A stretch of 64,000 nucleotides of DNA from Saccharothrix deserti (GTDB lineage: Bacteria > Actinomycetota > Actinomycetes > Mycobacteriales > Pseudonocardiaceae), in contig NZ_VKAB01000011.1 in the NCBI RefSeq assembly GCF_009769385.1, positions 398,549 to 462,548 on the forward strand, read 5' to 3'. Both the position numbers and the translations under genes were made by a program. Of the stretch, positions 37,438-45,684 are shown in pieces (position 1 is the stretch's first letter; every line of letters begins with the position of its first letter). The notes beneath the pieces were generated by a model. The model saw nothing but the letters and a program-made list of their open reading frames with translations. It was not told where the DNA came from and searched no databases.

Positions 37438-39069
37438 CTAGATCAGGGCGTTCTCGTACGCGTAGGCGGTGGCCGCGGCACGGGACGGCACTCGGATCTT
37501 GGTGAAGCAGTTGCTCACGTGGCGGGCGACGGTCTTCTCGGAGAGGCCGAGCTCCTTCGCGATCGCGCGGTTCGTCCTACCGGACGCGACCAGCCTCAGC
37601 ACCTCCACCTCACGCGCGGTCAGACCGCCAGGGGTCTTCCCGTGCGGCGGTCTCATGAGTGCGTCGAGCCGCTCGATGTCGGGTTTGGCCCCGAGCTGCT
37701 CGAAGACAGCCCGCGCGCCGCGGAACTCCATGTCGGACGTCTCGGGATCGTCGAGCGCGCGGCAGGCCAGCCCGGTCAGCACCCGGACGCGTGCGGTCTC
37801 GTGCGGAGCGTCCAACTCGCGCCACAACGATCCGGCGCTGCGGAGCCTCCGCAACGCCGATCGCGCGTCACCCTCGGCGAGCAGGACCGCTCCGGCGGCT
37901 GAAGCGGCCACCGCGTCCAGGTACGGAGCGTCGAGGGCACCCGCGATTCGCGCGAGCTCGTCGGCTCCCGTGCGGGCCGACGGCACATCACCGGCGGCGA
38001 TCATGACCTCGACGTGCGCGGGCAGCACTCGTGACCGTGAGGACGGGTCTTCGGTTTCGTCGACCACGCGGCGCATCACGGCGGCCGCCGCGTCGATCCG
38101 TCCCTGCGCCAGCCTGAGCAGCGCGAGACCCGGCTCGGGCCGGCGGCCGGCTTCACCGGCCTTGCGGTAGCTCTCCTCGGCCCTCGTGAACTCGCCACGC
38201 AACCGCTGCAGCTCACCGAGCTGGTAGTACGCCGCACCGAGCGTGTCCCACTTGACCGGACCGGACAGGAGGCCGCACGCCTGCTCGGCGGCCTTCAGCG
38301 CGTCGTTCCACGCGCCTTGCAGCTGCATCAGCTCGCACCGGTGGACCAGGCAGTTCCCCCGATACGGGACGAGGTCGGGCTGGAAGTCACACCAGCGGGT
38401 GAGCGCAGCGGTCCATTCGCGGGCACGACGCAGGTCGAACAGGTCGGAGCAGGCCGCGATCACGGTGCAGTACGCGATCCCGGCGTACATCGGCGAGACC
38501 TCTCCGGACGTCACCCCGACCATGACCTCGTCCAGCAGGCTGATGCCCGCCGGGCCTTGCCCCCGCAGGACCAGGCACATGCCCTGGCCGAGGCGCGACA
38601 TCGTCACCAGGTCGAGGTCGCCGAAGCGCCGGCCGGCCTGGACGCTCTCGCCGAACACCGGCTCGGCCCCCACCGGGTCTCCGCCCCACATCTGCGCGAA
38701 CGCGCTCCAGATGTGCAGCCACGCCCGTTCGGCGCACTCATCGCAGCCTTCGAGCACACGGCCGCCGCGGGCGAACCACCCCATCGCCGGCGCGACCTCG
38801 CCCCGGAACATCAGACCGGAACCGATCAGGACGGCGTTCCGCGCGGCGCGCTGCGGATCGTCGCGGAGGAGGGCCTCGTGGTGGGCACGCGTCCACGCGC
38901 GCGTGGACACCTCGTCGTTGCCCGTCAGGTACGCGGCGAGCCCGAACCGCTCGAGGTCGTCGACGTCGAGGGGCGTGTCGCCATCCGCGGCCGCGAGCTG
39001 GGTGTACGCGCCGCCCCATGAGCGCTGCGCGAAGGACGTGCGTCCCTGCTCAAGCTCATCGGTCGTCAT
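37438..39069 (-). CDS. LuxR family regulator with TPR-like sensor region
   Basis: 543 residues from ATG 39069; the upstream part of the frame is antisense to the neighbouring gene. A long helical TPR-like region (about 1-465) is followed by a C-terminal LuxR helix-turn-helix, 'GGLTAREVEVLRLVASGRTN' and 'LGLSEKTVARHVSN'. There is no ATPase domain, unlike LAL regulators. The divergent/convergent neighbours give no clear target; it may control the adjacent methyltransferase or membrane protein. Confidence 0.88.
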   Translation of the reverse strand: MTTDELEQGRTSFAQRSWGGAYTQLAAADGDTPLDVDDLERFGLAAYLTGNDEVSTRAWTRAHHEALLRDDPQRAARNAVLIGSGLMFRGEVAPAMGWFARGGRVLEGCDECAERAWLHIWSAFAQMWGGDPVGAEPVFGESVQAGRRFGDLDLVTMSRLGQGMCLVLRGQGPAGISLLDEVMVGVTSGEVSPMYAGIAYCTVIAACSDLFDLRRAREWTAALTRWCDFQPDLVPYRGNCLVHRCELMQLQGAWNDALKAAEQACGLLSGPVKWDTLGAAYYQLGELQRLRGEFTRAEESYRKAGEAGRRPEPGLALLRLAQGRIDAAAAVMRRVVDETEDPSSRSRVLPAHVEVMIAAGDVPSARTGADELARIAGALDAPYLDAVAASAAGAVLLAEGDARSALRRLRSAGSLWRELDAPHETARVRVLTGLACRALDDPETSDMEFRGARAVFEQLGAKPDIERLDALMRPPHGKTPGGLTAREVEVLRLVASGRTNRAIAKELGLSEKTVARHVSNCFTKIRVPSRAAATAYAYENALI

Positions 39070-39124
39070 CGTTCCATTGTGGGTCTGACGCCCCACTCCG
39101 GCACCGCGAGCCGCCCAAGGGACC

Positions 39125-39805
39125 TCATGAGCTGACGTGGTGGTTCCGCTCCCGTGACACCGGTTCGCCGGCGTGATGGGGCTGCTTCGCCATCGCGTAC
39201 GCCAGCGGGAGGAGAGCCGCGAGCCCCGCGACGCCTTGCACGTAGAGCTGGGCGGCGGCCAGCGGGACGAAGCGCGACAGGGCCATGACGACGAACGCCA
39301 CCACGACGAGCCTGGTGAGCCCTGGGCTGAGAACCCGGCTTCGCGACACGCCCCTCGCCATGCCGAGCACACCGACGCCGAAGGTGAGCGCCCCGGCCGC
39401 CAACAGCGGGACGAACCAGGGGAGCAGCGCTTCTTGCGCCGCCCGTGCGCTCCCACCCGTCTCGACCGCCGCGAACGGAGCGAACTCCATCCCGGGCAGC
39501 ATCGCGTACAGAGTGTTCCCGATGATGACGAACGGCAGTGCGGCGGCGCTCCAGCGATCTTCGCCCGCCTCGTGGAGGTAACTGCGGATCGCGAGGAACG
39601 CCAGGCTCAGCAGCCCGAATGCCACACCGGCCCCGAGGTGCACGACCGCCCAGCGCGACGGGTCGAGTTCCACGGCCGAGGCCACTGCGTCGAGGTTCGG
39701 CTGGCGTCCCGGGAGGTGCGGGTGGTAGCTGAGCGCGGCGAGCAGGACCACGGGTGCGATCGCCACGATGCCCACGCGAGCCGGACGTCTGGTCGAGGCG
39801 GACAT
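39125..39805 (-). CDS. Six-helix membrane protein of unknown function
   Basis: 226 residues with six hydrophobic segments (about residues 11-27, 52-74, 88-108, 127-150, 163-182 and 186-206). I do not recognise the family. It sits 55 bp upstream of the LuxR-type gene in the same direction and 81 bp from the HD-GYP-LuxR gene, so it could be their regulated target or share a transcript. Confidence 0.75.
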   Translation of the reverse strand: MSASTRRPARVGIVAIAPVVLLAALSYHPHLPGRQPNLDAVASAVELDPSRWAVVHLGAGVAFGLLSLAFLAIRSYLHEAGEDRWSAAALPFVIIGNTLYAMLPGMEFAPFAAVETGGSARAAQEALLPWFVPLLAAGALTFGVGVLGMARGVSRSRVLSPGLTRLVVVAFVVMALSRFVPLAAAQLYVQGVAGLAALLPLAYAMAKQPHHAGEPVSRERNHHVSS

Positions 39806-39886
39806 GAGTGCCTCCTGTGTTCGAAGCCGTTTCCGATGGCCCTGACGCTAGGACCGAACGCGGGCTGACCCCATCGGGAGTTCTCC

Positions 39887-41449
39887 CTATGCGGTGACGC
39901 CCTGCCGCATGGCGAACAGCGCGGCCCCCGCACGCGTGGAGACCCCCATCTTGCGGTAGGCGTTCTGGATGTGGTGGTCGGCGGTCTTGACCGAGATCCC
40001 GAGGGTCCGGGCAACCTGCTTGGTCTGCAGGCCGCGGACGAGCAGGACGACGACCTCGCGCTCACGGTCGGTCAAGCCGGCGGTGTGACGGATCCGCGGG
40101 ACGCGTTGACCGGCCGCCACGAGCACGGCGCCGACCGCGTCGGGATCCAGTCGGCCGACCTGTGCCTCGGCGCCGACGGTCTCGGCGGCCTGTTCCGGTG
40201 ACAACGGCGCGCGGTGCGGCCGTGGCTCCGTCATGGCGTGGTACGCGTCGGCAGCGGCGAGCAGGCGTGCGGGCACGCTCAGCACCGAGGCGGTGGCCTC
40301 GCGGTGGTAGCCGGTGCCGTCGAGGCGTTCGTGGTGGAAGGCTGCGATCGGGGTGAGCGCGGAGAGGAACGGCGAGCGGTTGAGGACGCGCTCGGTGTGG
40401 TAGGCGTGCAGCCTGACCCGCTCCCAGTCGTCCGGTGACAGCGGCCCCGCGTGCAGCCAGATGCGCGTGGGCACGGCGACCCGCCCCAGGTCGTGCACGA
40501 GCGCCGCACGCCGCAGCGCCCGAATCTCCTCAGCGCGGAGTCCGCACCGCCCACCGGCGGCTGCGGCCAGTTCCGCGACACCCGCCGAGTGACCGACCAG
40601 GTGTGGCGAGAGGAGGTCGGCGAAGTCGCCGATGGAGCTCAGCGCGCGGTCGATGGCCTCCTCTTCCAGCACGAGGTTCGGTCGGGGTTCGCAGGAGAGC
40701 GTGTCCGCCCAGACCGAGGTGTGCGGGTCGATGGCCAGGATCTCGGCGGCCCGGTCCGCGAAGGGCCTCGCGATGTCCGGGTCGAACGCGCCGCCGGCAC
40801 GGCTGCGCACCACCCTGGCCGCGTGGTCGTCGCCTCCCAGCATGCGTTGGAAGGCGGCGTCGCGGGCGACGTGGACGATCCGCATCGGCAGGGGGATCGC
40901 GTCGCCCTCAGCGCCCCGGCGGCCACCCCGACCGTCCCAACGGTCGTTCGCGTGCACGAACAAGGCCGACGTCGCGGACGGGAGGCTGAGTCTGCGCGTG
41001 AGCATCTGCGCGACGTCGCACTCGGCGGCCACGACAGCGGGAAACTCGCGCACCAGCCTCGGCAGTCCTCGAGCAATCCGCATCGCGCGCACGACAGGGG
41101 GGCGATCCGGTGACGCGACGGCGCGGGCCATCCCGGCCAACGTCTGCCTCGGCGACCCGAACCGGACCGGGACGCCGTACGTCGTCAGCGCGTTGTCCCC
41201 GTCGAATATCTCCGCCGCCATCCCCGCGTTGGCGGTACAACCGACGTAGTACAGCAACGAGACGTAGTAGGCCTGCGCCGTTGTCTCCGCGTCGGTACCG
41301 AGGCTGTCGCAGAGCCGCGCCGCGATGAGTGCGCTGTGCAGACCGTGTTCGAGGGGCACCCCGAGACCGAGGTCCGTCGCGAGGGAAAGGGCCGCGACGA
41401 CCTCGGCCGTGCGGACCCGCTCCCTGCCCCGCGACGTTCCGTTGGGCAC
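39887..41449 (-). CDS. HD-GYP domain protein fused to LuxR HTH
   Basis: 520 residues from GTG 41449; TAGCGT (41456-41461) lies 6 nt upstream on this strand (leaderless). An N-terminal region with partial HD character ('LEHGLHSALIAARLCDSLG') is followed by an HD-GYP domain: 'VGHSAGVAELAAAAGGRCGL', 'RRAALVHDLGRVAVP', 'HHERLDGTGYHR'. The C-terminus is a LuxR helix-turn-helix ('GLTDREREVVVLLVRGLQTK', 'LGISVKTADHHIQNAYRKMG'). GYH replaces GYP. It may couple cyclic-di-GMP or another nucleotide to transcription. Confidence 0.88.
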   Translation of the reverse strand: MPNGTSRGRERVRTAEVVAALSLATDLGLGVPLEHGLHSALIAARLCDSLGTDAETTAQAYYVSLLYYVGCTANAGMAAEIFDGDNALTTYGVPVRFGSPRQTLAGMARAVASPDRPPVVRAMRIARGLPRLVREFPAVVAAECDVAQMLTRRLSLPSATSALFVHANDRWDGRGGRRGAEGDAIPLPMRIVHVARDAAFQRMLGGDDHAARVVRSRAGGAFDPDIARPFADRAAEILAIDPHTSVWADTLSCEPRPNLVLEEEAIDRALSSIGDFADLLSPHLVGHSAGVAELAAAAGGRCGLRAEEIRALRRAALVHDLGRVAVPTRIWLHAGPLSPDDWERVRLHAYHTERVLNRSPFLSALTPIAAFHHERLDGTGYHREATASVLSVPARLLAAADAYHAMTEPRPHRAPLSPEQAAETVGAEAQVGRLDPDAVGAVLVAAGQRVPRIRHTAGLTDREREVVVLLVRGLQTKQVARTLGISVKTADHHIQNAYRKMGVSTRAGAALFAMRQGVTA

Positions 41450-41882
41450 CCGACCACGCTACCGCGCGGCCACATCGACGTCCGTTTGCGCACGTCCGCG
41501 CTGAACGCCACCGCGAGCCGTCGTTCCTCACGGTGGCGTGGCCCCAAGCCACCGCGGCGCGTCGGACCCGGCGTCGGTCAGTCGGCGTGGGTGCGCCGCG
41601 ACGTGCTGACCGGCGGTTTGGTCGAACTTCCGGTGCGGTGGTGACCGGCATGCGGGAAAGATGTGATGGAGGTAACTGCAAAAGTGCAATGTGAAATATG
41701 TTCATACACGGGCCGTTCGCGCTTGGGAACGACCCGAACCGAATAGCTTCCGCGTTCTCCGGAATTCTGTCCCACCTCGCGGCGTGGTGTGCGCTCTCCG
41801 GGCTACCTTTTGCCAGGCCGAACAGCGCCGCCGGCCGAGTGACTTCCTGGCTCGGTAGGCGGACTTCGCAGAGGGGGCCCCG
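41450..41882. other. Intergenic region before the pucR-like gene
   Basis: 433 bp without a convincing gene. Bases 41650-41720 are clearly AT-rich for this genome and include the small dyad TGCA-AAAG-TGCA (41677-41688), a likely promoter zone. A 62-codon frame at 41698-41886 has no ribosome-binding site and poor codon bias and was not called. Confidence 0.45.
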
Positions 41883-43033
41883 ATGACATCGGCATCCCAG
41901 TTGCCCGACGGCGTGCACGCGTCGGTCGGACGGTCGGCGTTCATCGCCAGGCTGACGAAAGCCTTGCGGCCGCTGCTGCTCGCCGCGCCATCGGGGTGCC
42001 GTGATGACCTGCAGGCCGCCATCGCAGCCGCCATCTCCGTGCACGTCGACGCGCCGGCCGGCGACGGCTTCCGGCTTGAGGACCGCGCGTCCCGGCTGCG
42101 GCGGGTCGGCGCGGACTGGGCCATCGCCCGGCACCCCGTCGACCCGTTGCTCGACGTGCTGAACACCCTGACCGAGAAGGCCGCCGACATCGCGGTCTCC
42201 GCGCTCCCGGCCGACCGGCCGGACCTGCGCGATGCCGTGGAAGCCGAGGTCGTCGAGAGGGGCAACGCCACCATCGCCGCGGTGCTCGCGGGCTACCAGG
42301 AGTTGCGGCAGTGGAAGCCCAGGAAGGTGCTGTCCCCGGAGGGAAGCCGGGTGTTGGCCACGGCCCTGCTCTGGGGTCTGCAGGTCGATCCAGGCCACGA
42401 GCGTGCACTCGCCGATGGCTACGCGGTGATCGCCGTGGGCAGACGGGGCGAGGACGCGCCGAGCCCGCTGCCCGCCAACGTCAACGCGTGCGGGTCGGTC
42501 GTGCCCGCCGGCCGGCTGGACTACCTCGTGGCTCCCGCTCCGACCGCGACTCCGCGCGTGACCTCGCCGAGGAGCTGCACCGGCAGTTGATCAGCCCCGG
42601 CTGGATGGCCGTGGCGTGGCGCCCGCGTCCGGATGTCCCGTCCGGACGGCGGGAGGTCCACGACATCGCGACCATCGCCGTCACCTCGAACTGGCCACCG
42701 GAGGTCTACGTGGTCGACGACGTTCTGGTCGAGTACGCGGTGCTCCAGGAGGAGTCGGTGGTGGACAACCTCATCGACGGCATCGCTCGCGTGGTGGACC
42801 AGCCGCCGCTGCTGCGGGCGCTCGAAGCGCTGGTGGCGGCGAACGGCAACCGGAGCAAGGCCGCGCTGAGCCTGGAGATCCACCGCAGCACGCTCGACTA
42901 CCGGCTCTCCCGCGTCGAGGACCTCACCGGCTGGCGGCCGACCAGCCTGCAGGGGCTGGAGAACCTGGCCATCGCACTGACGACCTACGCCGTCATCAGC
43001 AGCCGGGAAACCCAGACGCCACCCACCGAGTAG
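41883..43033 (+). pseudogene. PucR/CdaR-type regulator gene with a frameshift
   Basis: From ATG 41883 (GAGGGGG upstream) one frame runs through the N-terminal helical region and 'ERALADGYAVIAVGRRGE' to a stop at 42590. Around 42530-42550 the coding sense moves to the next frame, which continues 'ARDLAEELHRQLISPGW' through 'DDVLVEYAVLQEES' and the C-terminal PucR helix-turn-helix ('ALVAANGNRSKAALSLEIHR', 'STLDYRLSRVEDLTGW') to TAG 43033. One base inserted or deleted would restore about 383 residues. It may be a real mutation or a sequence error. Confidence 0.8.
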
Positions 43034-43074
43034 CGCTCGCGTGACACCCGCCGCGTGACATCCGGTTCAACCAT

Positions 43075-43106
43075 GCGGGCCGCCGTGCCCCCGTACGTCG
43101 GCCCGC
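43075..43106. terminator. Hairpin between convergent pucR-like genes
   Basis: 8-bp stem GCGGGCCG / CGGCCCGC with a 16-nt loop, between the stops at 43033 (+) and 43116 (-). No T-run; bidirectional terminator candidate. Confidence 0.45.
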
Positions 43107-43115
43107 CCGTGTTCA

Positions 43116-43874
43116 TCAGGGCTCGCGGGCCAGGGTGTGTGCGACCAGCGCTGCCCTGAGCACTTGCGCTCCGCGCCTGCTCATCGGGTCTTGACCGGTC
43201 ATCTGCGCGATCCGGGCGATCCGGTAGTCGAGCGTGCTGCGGTGCACGAACAGGTTCTGGGCCGTGTCGTTGCGGTTGAAATCCGCTCGCACCAACGCTT
43301 CGAGCGTCTCGTAGAGCACCGGTTGGGTCGTCATCAGCCGCGCCACGATGGACGCGAGGCTGCCGCTCACGAACGCGTGGCGGATGACGGCGTACTCCAC
43401 CAGGAAGTTCTCCAACCGGTACACGCCCGGTGGACGCCGGGTCGCGTGCGCCAGGTCGAGGATCTGCGACGCTTCGCGGTACCCGCTGGGGATGCCCGCC
43501 CGTGTGCGCGTAGCGACACCCGCGATCAGGGACCCGCCGAGCCGCTGCTGGAAGTGCTCCACGGTGCGCTGCTGGGCGCGTCGGGGAATCAGGGCGACGA
43601 TCCCGGTCTTCGTGACCGATGCGAAAGTGCCGCTGCCGCTGTACTCGCGCGACAACTCGGCCGCCTGTGAGGCGGACGCGCCAGGGGAGTGTCGCGCTAC
43701 GAGGACGCAGTACGACTCGGCCAGGTGGACGTGCTTTTCAGGCGATGGCTCGTCACCCGCGAGTAAAACCGCGATGACGTCGTCGGAATCGTTCCAGGTC
43801 CGCTTTTGGACAAAGTCGGAAATCCGCCGAGCGAGATCACCTGCCTCAAGGGTCTGAAGTGGGGCGCTCGACAA
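43116..43874 (-). CDS. PucR/CdaR-type regulator, N-terminally short
   Basis: 252 residues from TTG 43874. The middle, 'HVHLAESYCVLVARHSPGAS', aligns with the same part of the neighbouring gene ('ERALADGYAVIAV'). The C-terminus has the PucR helix-turn-helix: 'LVRADFNRNDTAQNLFVHRS' and 'TLDYRIARIAQMTGQDP'. About 130 N-terminal residues are missing relative to that neighbour, and codons near the start have weak G/C bias. Upstream, the coding sense switches to the other strand. It may be truncated by a rearrangement rather than a natural short form. Confidence 0.7.
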   Translation of the reverse strand: MSSAPLQTLEAGDLARRISDFVQKRTWNDSDDVIAVLLAGDEPSPEKHVHLAESYCVLVARHSPGASASQAAELSREYSGSGTFASVTKTGIVALIPRRAQQRTVEHFQQRLGGSLIAGVATRTRAGIPSGYREASQILDLAHATRRPPGVYRLENFLVEYAVIRHAFVSGSLASIVARLMTTQPVLYETLEALVRADFNRNDTAQNLFVHRSTLDYRIARIAQMTGQDPMSRRGAQVLRAALVAHTLAREP

Positions 43875-44018
43875 CGGCTGCAGAACGTGACGTGCGAGTG
43901 GTACTCCCAGGACCTGCTGAGCGCCAAGTACGGCGACGACGTGTGCCTCAGCATGCAGCGGGCAGACAACGTGTGGCAGGTCAACGGGCGCACGATCAGC
44001 CAGTTCTGGACCTGGTGA
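43875..44018 (+). pseudogene. 3' remnant of an unidentified gene
   Basis: The frame ending at TGA 44018 has an almost pure G/C third position from about 43884 and reads 'NVTCEWYSQDLLSAKYGDDV', 'CLSMQRADNVWQ' and 'NGRTISQFWTW'. That bias shows it was coding, but no suitable start exists: further 5' the bias fades into the antisense of the PucR-type gene. Two cysteines and many aromatic residues suggest a small secreted protein. Probably the tail of a gene cut by the same event that shortened the neighbour. Confidence 0.5.
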
Positions 44019-44235
44019 TCCCTCCGCACCTCGCAGCCGGGGATCGAAGAGCCCTCGCGAGGTTCAGTCGCCGGCTGCGGCATCCGACTGCCCAGCTCCC
44101 CGTCCGGGAGCTGGGCGGTCGGCCTTTGGTTCGTGATCACCTCGGCATCGGGTGCCACCGACGCGAAGCCGACGCTCGGATGCCCACGACCAGCGGAGGT
44201 GGCCGGTTGGGCGGGTGGGGAAGTAGCGTCTGGCT

Positions 44236-45624
44236 GTGTCGGAACGTGACGAGGTCATTGCCGGGCGGTATCGGCTTGTGGCGTTGGTCGGGCGTGGGGC
44301 CGCCGGTCTCGTGTGGCGGGCGCGGGACGAGCGGCTGGGACGGACCGTCGCGATCAAGTTACTCAGGGCAGGCGACTCGCCTGACGCTGTGGAGCGGATC
44401 GTGCGGGAGGGGCGGGTCGCCGCGCGGTTGCGGCATCCGCACGCGGTCACCTTGCACGACGTCGTCGAACACGGCGGGAAGCCGTGTCTGGTGATGGAGT
44501 ACCTGCCGTCGCGGACGTTGGCCGAGTTGGTCGACGAGCGCGGGCCGTTGCCGGAGGAGTTGGTGGCGGGCGTCGGGTGGCAGGTGGCGTCGGCGTTGGC
44601 GGCGGCGCACGCGGCAGGGATCGTGCACCGGGACGTCACGACGTTCAACGTGCTGTTGGCCGACGACGGCACCGCGAAGATCGCCGACTTCGGCATCGCG
44701 CGGGCGATCGGCGAGGGCACGGTGACGGACGCGCGAGCCGTCGTCGGCACACCCGCGTTCCTCGCGCCGGAGGTGGCGGCGGGGGAGGAGGCGATGTTCG
44801 CGTCCGACGTGTACTCCCTCGGCGCGACGCTGTACGCGGCGCTCGAAGGCCACCCGCCGTTCGGGGCGACCGACAACCCGTACGCGCTCCTGCGGCGCGT
44901 GTCCGAAGGGCAGGTGGCGCCGCTCCGATTCCCCGGCCCGTTGGGCGAGGTGCTGCTGCGCGTCCTGCGGCGCGACCCGGCGGAACGGCCGACGATGGCC
45001 GAGATGCACGCTCTGCTGGACGCGGTCGTGCAGGGACGGCCGTTGCCGGGCACGCAGGGTGATCCACTTCCTCTCCCGGCGTCGCGTCAGGTGCCGTGGC
45101 AGAGGATCGCGCTGGTGGCCGGTGCCGTGGTGCTGGTCGCGGGCGGCGCGGTGATCGCCGACTCTCTGGGGGGCGACGAACCGTCCGGCAGAGCCCAGCC
45201 TGCCCCGACCACCACCACGACGACCCCGGCCTCCACGATCACGACGCCCACCGCGATCACGACCACCAGCACGACCACCAGCACGACCACCGACACCGAC
45301 ACCGACACCGCGACGTCGACGCCCGACTGCAGCGCCCGCTTCGAGGTCACCAACTCCTGGCCGGGCGGCTACCAGGTCCAGGTGACCGTGCGCAACGCAG
45401 GCGAACGCGCGCTCACCGAGTGGACCGTGACCTGGCCCCAACCGGCCGATCACGCGATCAGCAACCTGTGGAACGGCACCCTCACCGTGGACACCGGCTC
45501 GGTGACGGTCACCAACGCCGACTACAACGGCCCACTCCCCGCGAACGGCTCCACCACCTTCGGCTTCACCGCCAACGGCCCCGCAACCCCTCGGCCGGAC
45601 GTCACCTGCACGTCCAGCAGTTGA
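44236..45624 (+). CDS. Transmembrane Ser/Thr kinase with extracellular CBM2
   Basis: 462 residues from GTG 44236 (TAGCGT 6 nt upstream, leaderless). Kinase domain about 10-265: Gly loop 'GRGAAGLVW', Lys41 in 'VAIK', 'HRDVTTFNVLL' (Asp133), 'ADFG' (151-153), 'GTPAFLAPE'. The catalytic-loop Lys of HRDxKxxN is Thr. One membrane helix (about 291-308), a Thr-rich linker (about 320-362) with TTT/TDTD repeats, then an extracellular CBM2 (about 364-460) from Cys364 to Cys458 with conserved Trp residues. It would place a cellulose-type binding module on the cell surface linked to an internal kinase. Substrates are unknown. Confidence 0.93.
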   Translation: MSERDEVIAGRYRLVALVGRGAAGLVWRARDERLGRTVAIKLLRAGDSPDAVERIVREGRVAARLRHPHAVTLHDVVEHGGKPCLVMEYLPSRTLAELVDERGPLPEELVAGVGWQVASALAAAHAAGIVHRDVTTFNVLLADDGTAKIADFGIARAIGEGTVTDARAVVGTPAFLAPEVAAGEEAMFASDVYSLGATLYAALEGHPPFGATDNPYALLRRVSEGQVAPLRFPGPLGEVLLRVLRRDPAERPTMAEMHALLDAVVQGRPLPGTQGDPLPLPASRQVPWQRIALVAGAVVLVAGGAVIADSLGGDEPSGRAQPAPTTTTTTPASTITTPTAITTTSTTTSTTTDTDTDTATSTPDCSARFEVTNSWPGGYQVQVTVRNAGERALTEWTVTWPQPADHAISNLWNGTLTVDTGSVTVTNADYNGPLPANGSTTFGFTANGPATPRPDVTCTSSS

Positions 45625-45638
45625 TCAGCCGGCCGAGC

Positions 45639-45661
45639 CTGCCGTGAGTGTCGGGCGGCAG
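45639..45661. terminator. Small hairpin between convergent genes
   Basis: 6-bp stem CTGCCG / CGGCAG with an 11-nt loop between the kinase stop (45624) and the ABC exporter stop (45685). Short, so uncertain. Confidence 0.35.
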
Positions 45662-45684
45662 CAGGGTTGGCACGGCGCGGTGCT

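Noticed and set aside
41698..41886. 62-codon plus-strand frame before the pucR-like gene
   Set aside because: No ribosome-binding site, AT-rich start, overlaps the true ATG at 41883 and has no recognisable protein character.
43806..44060. N-terminal extension of the minus-strand PucR gene through an open frame upstream of 43874
   Set aside because: That stretch has poor codon bias and no start codon, whereas the opposite strand has almost pure G/C third positions, so the coding sense there is on the plus strand.
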